64,000 nucleotides of DNA from Bradyrhizobium sp. CCGE-LA001 (GCF_000296215.2 NZ_CP013949.1:3403501-3467500); one strand, 5' to 3'. Shown: positions 42,624-51,834, counted from the stretch's first letter. Notes: a model not told the origin generated them from the letters alone. A program made the numbers and translations.

Positions 42624-42929
42624 TCAGCGCTGGCAGGTGATTGCGACATATTCGTCGCAACGGCCATGGGAGCAGTTTGCGCCGGATTTGGGGACAGAGC
42701 CGGTAATTTCGTCGGGATCGACCCGGCGATAGGCTGAGGCCTGGGCAAAATCTCGTGATTGGCAATAGGTGCGCGCGGCGGAGGCACCGCATCTGTCGCC
42801 CTTGGCGAGGCACTGGTCGACCCCGTAGCCGTCCGCCTGGTTGGCGATGATGAAGACGCGGGTCTCGGCGTGGGAGCCGGAGGCCGCAAGGAGGGAGGCG
42901 CCGAAAATGAGCGCGCACAAGGATCGCAT
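42624..42929 (-). CDS. Small Cys-rich secreted hypothetical protein
   Basis: A 101-residue protein with a signal peptide (MRSLCALIFGASLLAASGSH). The mature part has six Cys (VDQCLAKGDRCG, RTYCQSRDF, ANCSHGRCDEYVAITCQ gives the last three) that could form disulfides. It lies 131 bp upstream of the DUF2865 gene on the same strand, and both are Cys-rich exported proteins. Function unknown. Confidence 0.7.
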   Translation of the reverse strand: MRSLCALIFGASLLAASGSHAETRVFIIANQADGYGVDQCLAKGDRCGASAARTYCQSRDFAQASAYRRVDPDEITGSVPKSGANCSHGRCDEYVAITCQR

Positions 42930-43216
42930 GAAATCACCGGGGGCAAAAAGGGAACTGCCGGTTTCAGAATGGGCTCAAATGGTTAAGGATGATGAACCAT
43001 CGGGGCAGGCAACGCGCCTTTGCGGAGATAAAGCGCCGTTTTCGCGGCTCTCTTGACGCGGGGCCGCCTCATAGCCCATATGTCGCCGCATGAACGGTCT
43101 CCTCGCCATTTGCGCCATTTGCCGCGAGATTACGAGCTAGCGATTCGCTGGCTGGAGCCGTCTTTTCTCAAAAATATTGAGAGCCCTGGACGCCCGGCCG
43201 CAAGGGATGGGTTGTC

Positions 43217-44599
43217 ATGGAATTGCGCCTCTACGATACGCTGAGCCGGGAAAAGCGCCCCTTCGCGCCGCTCGATGCGAAGAACGTCCGCATGTATGTC
43301 TGCGGACCGACCGTCTATGACTTCGCCCATATCGGCAATGCGCGGCCGGTGATCGTGTTCGACGTGCTGTTTCGGCTGCTGCGCCATCTCTATGGCGAGG
43401 CGCATGTCAAATATGTTCGCAACATCACCGACGTCGACGACAAGATCAACGATCGCGCCGCGCGGGATTTCCCCGGCCTGCCGCTGAACGAGGCCATTCG
43501 CAAGGTCACGGAGCAGACGGGCAGGCAGTTTCACGCCGACGTCGACGCGCTTGGCGCGCTTCGGCCGAGCGTCGAGCCGCGCGCGACCGAGCATATCGGC
43601 GAAATGCGCGAGATCATCGAGAAGCTCATCGCCGGCGGCTTTGCCTATGTCGCCGAGGACCATGTGCTGTTCTCGCCGCAGGCGATGAACGCGGCTAATT
43701 CCGCGCTGCCGCGCTATGGTGCGCTGTCGAAGCGTTCGCTGGACGAGATGATCGCCGGCGCCCGTGTAGATGTCGCGCCCTACAAGAAGGATTCGACCGA
43801 CTTCGTGCTGTGGAAGCCGTCGAAGCCCGGCGAGCCGTCATGGCCGTCGCCGGCCGGCATCAAGGCCGAGGGCCGTCCGGGCTGGCACATCGAGTGCTCG
43901 GCCATGGCCTGGAAGCATCTCGGCGAGCATTTCGACATCCATGGCGGCGGCATCGATCTCGTGTTTCCGCACCACGAGAACGAGGTTGCGCAGACCTGCT
44001 GCGCCTTCCACCAGCAGCGCATGGCGAACTATTGGATGCATAACGGCTTCCTGCAGGTCGAGAGCGAGAAGATGTCGAAGAGCCTCGGCAACTTCATCAC
44101 GATCCACGAACTCTTGAAGGACTGGCCGGGCGAGGTGCTGCGTTTGAACATGCTGAAGACGCATTACCGTTCGCCGATCGACTGGACCATGAAGTCGCTG
44201 GAGGAGAGCGCCAAGACGCTCGACGATTGGTACCGCGTTGCGGCCGACGTCGAGCCCGGCAAGCCGGCCGCGTCCGTTCTTGAGCCGCTGCTCGACGACC
44301 TCAACACGTCGCTGGCGATCGCGGCGCTGCATGGCTTGCGCAGCAGCGACGTGAATGCCCTGGCGGGATCGTTGCGGCTGCTCGGCTTCCTCTCGGAGAG
44401 CGCTGCGCAATGGGAGGGTCGCAAGCAGCAGGCGAGCGGCGTCGATGCGAAGGAGGTCGAGCGCCTGATCGCAGAGCGAACGGCTGCCCGCAGCCGCAAG
44501 GATTTTGGGGAATCCGACCGCATCCGCGATCTGCTCGCCGCGATGGGCGTTGCCATCAAGGACTCCAAGGAAGGCACGACCTGGGAGATCGCCCGATGA
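43217..44599 (+). CDS. cysS: Cysteinyl-tRNA synthetase
   Basis: A 460-residue class I enzyme charging tRNA-Cys. Hallmarks: zinc Cys and HIGN box in VCGPTVYDFAHIGNARP, GWHIECSAMAWKHLG, HGGGIDLVFPHHENE with further zinc ligands, and the KMSKS loop SEKMSKSLGNFIT. The C-terminal anticodon domain is present. The stop codon overlaps the start of a tiny membrane protein gene (ATGA), which leads into GNAT and cimA genes. Confidence 0.96.
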   Translation: MELRLYDTLSREKRPFAPLDAKNVRMYVCGPTVYDFAHIGNARPVIVFDVLFRLLRHLYGEAHVKYVRNITDVDDKINDRAARDFPGLPLNEAIRKVTEQTGRQFHADVDALGALRPSVEPRATEHIGEMREIIEKLIAGGFAYVAEDHVLFSPQAMNAANSALPRYGALSKRSLDEMIAGARVDVAPYKKDSTDFVLWKPSKPGEPSWPSPAGIKAEGRPGWHIECSAMAWKHLGEHFDIHGGGIDLVFPHHENEVAQTCCAFHQQRMANYWMHNGFLQVESEKMSKSLGNFITIHELLKDWPGEVLRLNMLKTHYRSPIDWTMKSLEESAKTLDDWYRVAADVEPGKPAASVLEPLLDDLNTSLAIAALHGLRSSDVNALAGSLRLLGFLSESAAQWEGRKQQASGVDAKEVERLIAERTAARSRKDFGESDRIRDLLAAMGVAIKDSKEGTTWEIAR

Positions 44600-44709
44600 A
44601 GCGGCCCGACACGCCTTTCCCGCGGCATTGGCTCTATTACATCGCGCTGAAGATCCTGCTGCTCGGCGCGGCCGTGGCGATCGTGACGAAACTCTACGGG
44701 ATGTGGTGA
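44596..44709 (+). CDS. 37-residue single-span membrane protein
   Basis: The frame begins with an ATG overlapping the cysS stop (ATGA) and encodes MKRPDTPFPRHWLYYIALKI, then a Leu/Ala/Val hydrophobic run ending KLYGMW. The basic N-terminus and ~18-residue hydrophobic segment predict one membrane helix. Its stop is 5 bp before the GNAT start, so it fits the tight gene spacing. It has no known family that I recognise. Confidence 0.6.
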   Translation: MKRPDTPFPRHWLYYIALKILLLGAAVAIVTKLYGMW

Positions 44710-44714
44710 AGACG

Positions 44715-45206
44715 ATGGCACAAGCTCACCCCAAGCCCGGCTTGCGGCCCTTCCTGCCGGCGGACGTGCCGGTCCTCGCGGCGATCTTCGCGGCCAGCAT
44801 CGAGGAGCTGACCGGCGACGATTATAGCGAGGCGCAGCAGGAAGCCTGGATGGCCGCCGCCGAGGACGAGGAGTTCGGCAAGCGGCTCGCCGCCGACCTG
44901 ACGCTGATCGCGACGCTGGAGGGCTCACCCGTGGGCTTCGCCTCACTGCGCGGCAACGATCACATCCGCATGCTCTATGTGCATCCGGCGGTCGCCGGGC
45001 AGGGGATCGCGACCATGCTGGTCGACGCGCTGGAGAAGCTCGCCGGCGGCCGCGGCGCCGCCAGCCTTTCGGTGGACGCCAGCGACACCGCCCAGGGCTT
45101 CTTCGCCAAGCGCGGCTACACCGCCCAGCAGCGCAACAGCGTCACCATGAATGACGAGTGGCTCGCCAACACCACCATGAAGAAGACGCTCGGAGCGGCG
45201 CAATGA
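44715..45206 (+). CDS. GNAT-family N-acetyltransferase
   Basis: A 163-residue acetyl-CoA-dependent acetyltransferase. GNAT motifs: strand 4 HIRMLYVHPAVAGQGIATML (acetyl-CoA pyrophosphate loop Q-x-x-G-x-A/G-like) and the C-terminal SVDASDTAQGFFAKRGYTAQ. The acceptor is unknown. The start at 44715 lies 5 bp after the 37-residue gene, and the stop overlaps cimA by 4 bp. Confidence 0.87.
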   Translation: MAQAHPKPGLRPFLPADVPVLAAIFAASIEELTGDDYSEAQQEAWMAAAEDEEFGKRLAADLTLIATLEGSPVGFASLRGNDHIRMLYVHPAVAGQGIATMLVDALEKLAGGRGAASLSVDASDTAQGFFAKRGYTAQQRNSVTMNDEWLANTTMKKTLGAAQ

Positions 45207-46801
45207 GCAAGGAGCGTCTTTATCTGTTCGACACCACGCTGCGCGACGGCGCGCAGACCAATGGCGTCGATTTCACCCTGACCGACAAGCAGGTCATCGC
45301 CGCGATGCTCGATGATCTCGGCATCGACTATGTCGAGGGCGGCTATCCCGGCGCCAATCCGCTCGACAGCGAGTTCTTCGCGACCAAGCCCAAGCTCAAT
45401 CATGCGCGCTTCACCGCCTTCGGCATGACGCGGCGGGCGGGGCGCTCGGTCTCCAACGACCCCGGTGTAGCCGGGCTGCTGGAGGCGAAGGCGGATGCGA
45501 TCTGCTTCGTCGCAAAATCCTCGGCCTATCAGGTGCGCGTTGCGCTGGAGACGACGAAGGAGGAGAACCTCGCCTCGATCCGCGACAGCGTCGCAGCGGC
45601 AAAGGCCGCCGGACGCGAAGTGATGCTGGACTGCGAGCATTTCTTCGACGGCTACAAGGAGGATGCGGGTTTTGCGCTGGCCTGCGCCAAGGCCGCCTAT
45701 GAGGCGGGCGCGCGCTGGGTGGTGCTGTGCGACACCAATGGCGGCACCATGCCTGACGAGGTCGAGGCCATCGTCAGAGAGGTGACCAAGCACATCCCCG
45801 GCGATCATGTCGGCATCCACGCCCATAACGACACCGAGCAGGCGGTCGCCAATTCGCTCGCGGCCGTGCGCGCCGGCGCCCGGCAGATCCAGGGCACGCT
45901 GAACGGCCTCGGCGAGCGTTGCGGCAATGCCAATCTGTGCTCGCTGATCCCGACGCTGAAATTGAAGAAGGGTTTTGCCGACGCCTTCGAGATCGGCGTC
46001 ACCACGGACAAGCTGGCGACGCTCGTCAAGGTCTCGCGCACCCTCGACGACATGCTCAACCGGGTGCCAAACCGGCATGCGGCCTATGTCGGCGAGAGTG
46101 CCTTCGTCACCAAGACCGGCATTCATGCCTCCGCCGTGCTCAAGGACCCGCAGACCTATGAGCATGTGTTGCCGGAGCTGGTCGGCAACCACCGCAAGGT
46201 GCTGGTGTCCGACCAGGCCGGGCGTTCCAACGTCATCGCCGAGCTCGACCGCGCCGGCATCCCTTATGAGAAGAGTGATCCGAAGCTGACGCGCCTCGTC
46301 GAGGAATTGAAGGATCGCGAGGCGCAAGGCTACGCCTATGAATCCGCTAATGCCTCGTTCGAGCTTCTGGCGCGGCGGACGCTCGGCAAGGTGCCGCATT
46401 ATTTCGAGGTCGAGCAATTCGACGTCAATGTCGAGCAGCGCTATAATTCGCACGGCGAGCGCGTCACCGTGGCGCTGGCGGTCGTCAAGGTCGATGTTGC
46501 CGGCGAGCGCCTGATCTCGGCGGCCGAAGGCAACGGTCCCGTCAACGCGCTCGACGTCGCCCTGCGCAAGGATCTCGGCAAGTACCAGAAATACATCGAG
46601 GGCCTGAGGCTGATCGACTATCGCGTGCGTATCCTCAATGGCGGCACCGGCGCGGTGACGCGCGTGCTGATCGAGAGCGAGGACGAGAACGGCGACCGCT
46701 GGACCACGGTCGGCGTGTCCCCGAACATCATCGACGCCTCGTTCCAGGCGCTGATGGATTCGGTGATCTACAAGCTCGTGAAGTCGGGCGCGCCGGCGTA
46801 G
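45203..46801 (+). CDS. cimA: (R)-citramalate synthase
   Basis: A 532-residue enzyme condensing acetyl-CoA and pyruvate to citramalate, giving 2-ketobutyrate for isoleucine without threonine. It is related to 2-isopropylmalate synthase. Hallmarks: YLFDTTLRDGAQTNGVDF, EGGYPGANPLDSEFF, HAHNDTEQAVANSLAAVRAG and LNGLGERCGNANLCSLIPTL. A C-terminal regulatory LeuA-type domain follows (INGGTGAVTRVLIESEDENG-like). The long YbdK-free form with this C-terminal domain is typical of the CimA family (TIGR00977). The ATG at 45203 overlaps the GNAT stop codon. An alternative identity, 2-isopropylmalate synthase, is less likely. Confidence 0.9.
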   Translation: MSKERLYLFDTTLRDGAQTNGVDFTLTDKQVIAAMLDDLGIDYVEGGYPGANPLDSEFFATKPKLNHARFTAFGMTRRAGRSVSNDPGVAGLLEAKADAICFVAKSSAYQVRVALETTKEENLASIRDSVAAAKAAGREVMLDCEHFFDGYKEDAGFALACAKAAYEAGARWVVLCDTNGGTMPDEVEAIVREVTKHIPGDHVGIHAHNDTEQAVANSLAAVRAGARQIQGTLNGLGERCGNANLCSLIPTLKLKKGFADAFEIGVTTDKLATLVKVSRTLDDMLNRVPNRHAAYVGESAFVTKTGIHASAVLKDPQTYEHVLPELVGNHRKVLVSDQAGRSNVIAELDRAGIPYEKSDPKLTRLVEELKDREAQGYAYESANASFELLARRTLGKVPHYFEVEQFDVNVEQRYNSHGERVTVALAVVKVDVAGERLISAAEGNGPVNALDVALRKDLGKYQKYIEGLRLIDYRVRILNGGTGAVTRVLIESEDENGDRWTTVGVSPNIIDASFQALMDSVIYKLVKSGAPA

Positions 46802-46809
46802 GCCCACGA

Positions 46810-46917
46810 CAACTGTCATACCCCGCGAAAGCGGGGTATCCAGTACGCTGCGGCCTTTCCGTAACGCCGCGATGTCTTGGAGTACTGGATCGCCGTCAAG
46901 CCGGGCGATGACAGTTG
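46810..46917. repeat. Palindromic repeat element, copy A (~108 bp)
   Basis: Outer arms CAACTGTCAT (46810-46819) and ATGACAGTTG (46908-46917) are perfect inverted repeats. Inside are a 9-bp hairpin (ATACCCCGC-GAAA-GCGGGGTAT, 46818-46839) and inner arms ATCCAGTAC (46838-46846) and GTACTGGAT (46882-46890), plus a smaller ATCGCC/GGCGAT hairpin. The layout matches copy B at 59077. It lies between cimA and the VOC gene, 9 bp after the cimA stop. It resembles the RIME/REP-like dispersed palindromes of rhizobia. Confidence 0.85.
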
Positions 46918-46937
46918 GGGTGAGGAGAGGGCGGGCC

Positions 46938-47315
46938 ATGATCGACCACATCTCGGTCGGCGTCAGCGATCTCGATCGCGCCGCGAAATTCTACGAGGCG
47001 ACACTTGCCGCGCTCGGCCTGACGCGTCTCGTGACGCGGCCGCGGACGGTCGGCTTCGGCAAGGCTTATCCGGAATTCTGGATCAATCTGCGCGAGGGCA
47101 TGCCACGCGTCCCGCCGGAAAGCGGCGTGCACATCTGCCTGCGCGCGAAGACGACCGATGAGGTCGATGCGTTTCACGTCGCCGCGCTGTCCGCCGGTGG
47201 TGGCTCCGACGGCGCGCCCGGCATCCGTCCGCACGATCGCGTGCGCTATTACGCCGCCTTCGTCACCGATCCCGACGGCAACCGGATCGAGGCGGTGACG
47301 TTTCCGAGCGAATAG
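46938..47315 (+). CDS. VOC (glyoxalase/bleomycin-resistance) family protein
   Basis: A 125-residue single-domain VOC protein. It begins MIDHISVGVSDLDRAAKFYE (metal His and family start) and ends TDPDGNRIEAVTFP, with the usual metal Glu. A GAGGAG site precedes the ATG at 46938. The function may be dioxygenase-like or lactoylglutathione-lyase-like; neither is shown. It converges with the LOG gene, 3 bp away. Confidence 0.88.
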   Translation: MIDHISVGVSDLDRAAKFYEATLAALGLTRLVTRPRTVGFGKAYPEFWINLREGMPRVPPESGVHICLRAKTTDEVDAFHVAALSAGGGSDGAPGIRPHDRVRYYAAFVTDPDGNRIEAVTFPSE

Positions 47316-47318
47316 CCG

Positions 47319-47933
47319 TCAGAGCTTGCGCGCGACGTCCGGGGCCATCTGCTTTTCCGCCTCGGCGACCTGCGCCGCGGCCGCCTTCAGCTTCGGCAAA
47401 ATGTCCTCGACGCGATCGGCCTTGAGGATGTCGATTGAAAGGCCGGCGCGGATGAACTCCGTTTGTCGCATATGCGACAGCAGCGAGAACAGCGGCTCCC
47501 AGAAATTGTCGATATTGGCGAGCAGCACCGGCTTGGCGTGGCGGCCGAGCTGCTTCCAGGTCATCTGCTCGACCAGCTCTTCCAGGGTGCCGACGCCGCC
47601 CGGCAGCGCCACGAAGGCGTCGGAGCGCTCGAACATCAGCCGCTTGCGCTCGTGCATGTCGGGAGTGACGATCATTTCCTGCACGCGCGTCAGCGCGTTC
47701 TCGCGCGCCCTCAGGAAGTCGGGGATGATGCCGGTGACGGTACCGCCGTGATCGAGCACGGAGGTGGCGACCGCGCCCATCAGGCCGAGCGAGCCGCCGC
47801 CATAGACCAGACGGATGTTGTTCTCGGCGAGGGCCTTGCCGAATGCCTCGGCACCTTCAACGAAGCGGGGATTGGTTCCAGGGCCGGAGCCGCAATAGAC
47901 ACAGACGGTTTTGATCGTGCTCATTGGTGCCAT
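47319..47933 (-). CDS. LOG-family nucleotide phosphoribohydrolase
   Basis: A protein of about 204 residues of the LOG (lonely guy) family, which cleaves the N-glycosidic bond of nucleoside 5'-monophosphates, including cytokinin precursors. Hallmarks: VCVYCGSGPGTNPRF, YGGGSLGLMGAVA, HERKRLMFERSDAFVALPGG and the PGGVGTLEE catalytic motif. A start at the internal Met4 (47924) is also possible. In plant-associated bacteria this could release active cytokinins, but a purine-salvage role is equally possible. Confidence 0.9.
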   Translation of the reverse strand: MAPMSTIKTVCVYCGSGPGTNPRFVEGAEAFGKALAENNIRLVYGGGSLGLMGAVATSVLDHGGTVTGIIPDFLRARENALTRVQEMIVTPDMHERKRLMFERSDAFVALPGGVGTLEELVEQMTWKQLGRHAKPVLLANIDNFWEPLFSLLSHMRQTEFIRAGLSIDILKADRVEDILPKLKAAAAQVAEAEKQMAPDVARKL

Positions 47934-48126
47934 GATGCATTGCAGCGAAGAGGCGTCAAGCCCTTCAGGTGATTCGATACTCCCGGAAATCTACCGGTAA
48001 ATGGCGACAAACAATCGAAGATTCGCCATTTGGCGGGGTGCGCTGGCATCGGCAAGGCTCTATATGACGGGCTGAAAATCGTAAATTGCAGTTTCGCCTG
48101 CATCCGGCGGGCTTTCAGGCTTCTTG

Positions 48127-50085
48127 ATGGACCAACCTCAATCGTTCGACGGCGCCGACGTTCCTGATCCTCCCGTACAAGGACCACTGGAGCGGGCCAC
48201 GCTGATGGGCACGCTGGCGCATCTGTGGCCCTATATCTGGCCGGGCGACCGCTTCGATCTGAAGATGCGGGTGGTCTGGTCGCTGGTGCTGCTGCTCGCG
48301 GCCAAGCTGATCACGCTCACCGTGCCGTTCAGCTTCAAATGGGCGACGGACGCGCTGACCGGCGCCAATACCGCGCCGGTCGCGGCCGGCAATTGGCACC
48401 TCTGGGTGATCGCTTCGCCGCTGCTGCTGACCGCAAGCTATGGCCTGATGCGCATCCTGATGGCGGTGCTGACGCAATGGCGCGACGGCATCTTTGCCCG
48501 CGTCGCCATGCACGCGGTGCGCAAGCTTGCGACCCTCACTTTCATCCACATGCACGAGCTGTCGCTGCGCTTTCATCTCGAACGCAAGACCGGTGGCCTG
48601 ACGCGCGTGCTCGAGCGCGGCCGCGAGGGCATCGAGGTGATCGTGCGCATGGTGATCCTCCAGCTGATCCCGACCATTGTCGAGGTCACGCTGCTGATGG
48701 CTGTGCTGCTCTGGCAGTTCGACTGGCGCTACGTGGTCGCGACCCTGATCACGGTCACGCTCTACATGTACTACACCTACATCGCGACCGAGTGGCGAAT
48801 CGGCATCCGCCGCAAGATGAACGATTCCGACACCGAGGCGAACACCAAGGCGATCGACTCGCTGCTCAATTACGAGACGGTGAAGTATTTCGGCGCCGAG
48901 GCGCGCGAGGCGCAGCGCTACGACAAATCGGTCGAGCGTTACGAAGAGGCGAGCGTCCGCACCTATACCTCGCTCGCGGTGCTCAACACCGGGCAGGCCG
49001 TGATCTTCACGCTCGGGCTGACCGCGACCATGCTGATGTGCGCGATCGGCGTGCGCAACGGCACCAACACGGTCGGTGATTTCGTGCTGGTCAACGCCAT
49101 GATGATCCAGCTCTACCAGCCGCTGAATTTCATGGGCATGGTCTATCGCGAGATCAAGCAGGCGATCATCGACATCGAGAAGATGTTCAACGTGCTGGGT
49201 CGCGAGGCCGAGATCAACGACGCGCCCGATGCGCAGCCGCTGGTCATTTCTGCCGGCACCGTGCGCTTCGAGGACGTGCGCTTTGCCTATGAGCCGACGC
49301 GCCCGATCCTGAAAGGCATCAGCTTCGAGGTGCCGGCCGGCAAGACGGTCGCGATCGTCGGCCCGTCCGGCGCCGGCAAGTCGACGATCTCGCGTCTGCT
49401 GTTCCGCCTCTACGACGTCTCCGGCGGGAAGATCATGATCGACGGTCAGGACATTCGCGCGGTCACGCAGGATTCACTGCGCGCATCCATCGGCATGGTG
49501 CCGCAGGACACCGTGCTGTTCAACGACACCATCCGCTACAACATCCGCTACGGCCGCTGGGACGCCAGCGATGCCGAGGTCGAAGAGGCGGCGCGGCTCG
49601 CGCAGATCGACCATTTCATCCGCATGGCGCCGATGGGCTACGAGACCCAGGTCGGCGAGCGCGGCCTGAAGCTCTCGGGCGGCGAGAAGCAGCGCGTCGC
49701 GATCGCGCGCACCGTCCTGAAGGCGCCGCCGATCCTGGTGCTGGACGAGGCGACCTCGGCGCTCGACACCCACACCGAGCACGAGATCCAGGGCGCGCTC
49801 GATCGCGTGGCGAAAAACCGCACCTCGCTGGTGATCGCGCACCGGCTCTCGACCATCGTCGGTGCCGACGAGATCATCGTGCTGGACCAGGGCCGCATCG
49901 CCGAGCGCGGCACCCACGCAAAACTGCTCGCGCAAGGCGGCCTCTATGCCAGCATGTGGAACAGGCAGCGCGAGGCCGAGGCGGCTCGGGAGAAACTGGC
50001 CAAGATGGCCGACTCTGGCGAGGCGCCCAACCGGGAGCCGCCACCGGTCAGCGACGCCCTGACGACACCTGCGGCGGCGGAGTGA
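48127..50085 (+). CDS. Atm1-type ABC exporter (fused permease and ATPase)
   Basis: A 652-residue half transporter. The N-terminal six-helix permease (about 55-340) has LTFIHMHELSLRFHLERKTG and LNYETVKYFGAEAREAQRYD, hallmarks of the Atm1/HMT1 branch. The ATPase domain shows Walker A (GPSGAGKST), Q loop (VPQDTVLFND), signature (LSGGEKQRVAIAR) and Walker B (ILVLDEATSALD). Homologues export glutathione-linked or metal-related compounds. The ATG at 48127 is preferred to the TTG at 48124. A glutathione reductase elsewhere in the window fits a glutathione-based role, but this is only circumstantial. Confidence 0.92.
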   Translation: MDQPQSFDGADVPDPPVQGPLERATLMGTLAHLWPYIWPGDRFDLKMRVVWSLVLLLAAKLITLTVPFSFKWATDALTGANTAPVAAGNWHLWVIASPLLLTASYGLMRILMAVLTQWRDGIFARVAMHAVRKLATLTFIHMHELSLRFHLERKTGGLTRVLERGREGIEVIVRMVILQLIPTIVEVTLLMAVLLWQFDWRYVVATLITVTLYMYYTYIATEWRIGIRRKMNDSDTEANTKAIDSLLNYETVKYFGAEAREAQRYDKSVERYEEASVRTYTSLAVLNTGQAVIFTLGLTATMLMCAIGVRNGTNTVGDFVLVNAMMIQLYQPLNFMGMVYREIKQAIIDIEKMFNVLGREAEINDAPDAQPLVISAGTVRFEDVRFAYEPTRPILKGISFEVPAGKTVAIVGPSGAGKSTISRLLFRLYDVSGGKIMIDGQDIRAVTQDSLRASIGMVPQDTVLFNDTIRYNIRYGRWDASDAEVEEAARLAQIDHFIRMAPMGYETQVGERGLKLSGGEKQRVAIARTVLKAPPILVLDEATSALDTHTEHEIQGALDRVAKNRTSLVIAHRLSTIVGADEIIVLDQGRIAERGTHAKLLAQGGLYASMWNRQREAEAAREKLAKMADSGEAPNREPPPVSDALTTPAAAE

Positions 50086-50167
50086 CCTTGTCTCCGGTCC
50101 CAACTCTGGCCTAAACAAGCGCGCGCGACGACCCGTGCGTGCCATTAACCCAGACCGGCAGATAACG

Positions 50168-50866
50168 ATGTCCATTCTCGATTCGATCCAGCGTCAGATC
50201 CCGCCGATCCACAAGGAGGGCTATCCCTTCATCGGCGGCTTTGCGCTGGCAAGCCTGGTCCTGTTCTGGCTGTGGTCGCCGCTGGGGTGGATCGGCACGA
50301 TCCTGACCGTATGGTGCGCGCTGTTCTTCCGCGATCCCGTCCGGGTGACGCCCGTGCGCGAGGGGCTCGTGGTGTCGCCGGCCGACGGCCGCGTCTCGAT
50401 GATCACCATGGCGCTGCCGCCGGCCGAACTCGGCCTCGGCGACCGGCCGCTGCCGCGCATCTCGGTGTTCATGAGCGTGTTCAATTGCCATGTGAACCGC
50501 AGCCCGATCGCGGGCAGGGTGGACCGTATCGCATACCGGCCCGGCCTGTTCATCAATGCCGAGCTCGACAAGGCGAGCGAGGACAACGAGCGCAACTCGC
50601 TCGTGATCACGACGCCGACCGCGCGGATCGGCGTGATCCAGATCGCCGGCCTCGTCGCCAAGCGCATCGTCTGTTTCGTCAAGGAAGGGCAGGCGATCGG
50701 CGCCGGCGAGCGCTTCGGCCTGATCCGCTTCGGCTCGCGCCTCGACGTCTATCTGCCGTTGGGCACCAAGGCGCTGGTGTCGGAAGGGCAGACTGCAATC
50801 GCCGGCGAGACGATTCTGGCTGACCTCGCCGGAGACGATTCCGGGCGCACTTACCGCAACAATTAA
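50168..50866 (+). CDS. psd: Phosphatidylserine decarboxylase proenzyme (short type)
   Basis: A 232-residue membrane-associated proenzyme converting phosphatidylserine to phosphatidylethanolamine. The self-cleavage site is Gly-Ser in LIRFGSRLDVYLP, where Ser becomes the pyruvoyl group. Other hallmarks are FFRDPVRVTP, VVSPADGRVS and VFMSVFNCHVNRSPIAG. One or two N-terminal hydrophobic segments anchor it. It is 86 bp upstream of pssA, which makes its substrate, forming a two-step operon. Confidence 0.95.
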   Translation: MSILDSIQRQIPPIHKEGYPFIGGFALASLVLFWLWSPLGWIGTILTVWCALFFRDPVRVTPVREGLVVSPADGRVSMITMALPPAELGLGDRPLPRISVFMSVFNCHVNRSPIAGRVDRIAYRPGLFINAELDKASEDNERNSLVITTPTARIGVIQIAGLVAKRIVCFVKEGQAIGAGERFGLIRFGSRLDVYLPLGTKALVSEGQTAIAGETILADLAGDDSGRTYRNN

Positions 50867-50952
50867 CCAATAGTCGGTCCTTTCGGGCGTTCCGCGGCAA
50901 TGGCGGAGGGGGATGTGGCTTGCTATATCTCGCCGTGAGGTGAGGACGAGCC

Positions 50953-51834
50953 ATGACGCCCTATGATTTCAAGGACCCCGATACGCGCCGCCGGCGGTTC
51001 CGCCCGATTCCGGTGCGGATGCTGGTGCCGAACGTCATCACGCTGCTGGCGATCTGCGCCGGCCTGACCTCGATCCGGCTGTCGATCGAGGGACACATTT
51101 CGCTGGCCGTCTACGCAATCGTGTTCGCGGCCGCGCTCGACGGCATCGACGGGCGCATCGCGCGCATGATCAAGGGCCAGTCCAAGTTCGGCGCCGAGCT
51201 CGACAGCCTCGCGGACTTCGTCAATTTCGGCGTGGCGCCCGGTCTGATGCTGTACTTCTGGCAACTGCACGAGCTCGGCAATGCCGGCTGGATCGCCGCG
51301 ATGGTGTTCGCGATCTCCGGCGGCCTGCGTCTGGCGCGTTTCAACGCCACCATGGACGATCCAAACAAGCCGGCCTTCGCCGCCAATTTCTTCACCGGCG
51401 TGCCGGCGCCGGCCGGCGCGATCACCGTGCTGCTGCCGATCTATGTCGCGTTCCTCGGTCTCGGGCGCTGGCCCGTGGCGATGACGGCCGCCTACACGCT
51501 GCTGATCGCCTTCCTGATGGTGTCGCGCCTGCCGGTGTTCTCCGGCAAGACCAAGCGCATGCGCGTGCCACCCGAGCTGGTGCTGCCGGCGTTCGTCGCC
51601 GTCGTCGTCTTCATCGCGCTCCTGATCGCCTATCCCTGGCATGTGCTCTCGATCGGCACGGTGCTCTATCTGCTCTGCCTGCCGCTCGGCTACAAATCCT
51701 ACCGCGACCAGGCACGGGCGCTGGAAACCGCTGCGCCGGCGGATGGCGAAATCTCGTCACCGCCCTCGGCGCCGACGATGGCGAACCTGTCGGAGCCGCC
51801 GCAGGATGACGACCGGCCCGGACGGCTGCACTGA
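50953..51834 (+). CDS. pssA: CDP-diacylglycerol-serine O-phosphatidyltransferase
   Basis: A 293-residue integral membrane enzyme making phosphatidylserine from CDP-diacylglycerol and serine. The CDP-alcohol phosphatidyltransferase motif is AALDGIDGRIARMIKGQSKF followed by GAELDSLADFVNFGVAP (D-G-x2-GR ... G-x3-D-x3-D). About eight hydrophobic segments follow. A Ser/Pro-rich hydrophilic C-terminus extends beyond the family core. It acts before psd. Confidence 0.95.
   Translation: MTPYDFKDPDTRRRRFRPIPVRMLVPNVITLLAICAGLTSIRLSIEGHISLAVYAIVFAAALDGIDGRIARMIKGQSKFGAELDSLADFVNFGVAPGLMLYFWQLHELGNAGWIAAMVFAISGGLRLARFNATMDDPNKPAFAANFFTGVPAPAGAITVLLPIYVAFLGLGRWPVAMTAAYTLLIAFLMVSRLPVFSGKTKRMRVPPELVLPAFVAVVVFIALLIAYPWHVLSIGTVLYLLCLPLGYKSYRDQARALETAAPADGEISSPPSAPTMANLSEPPQDDDRPGRLH

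Noticed and set aside
46810..46917. CRISPR or tRNA-like structure at the palindromic repeat
   Set aside because: There are no regularly spaced repeats with unique spacers, and no tRNA anticodon or T-loop pattern. Nested inverted repeats fit a REP/RIME-like element better.
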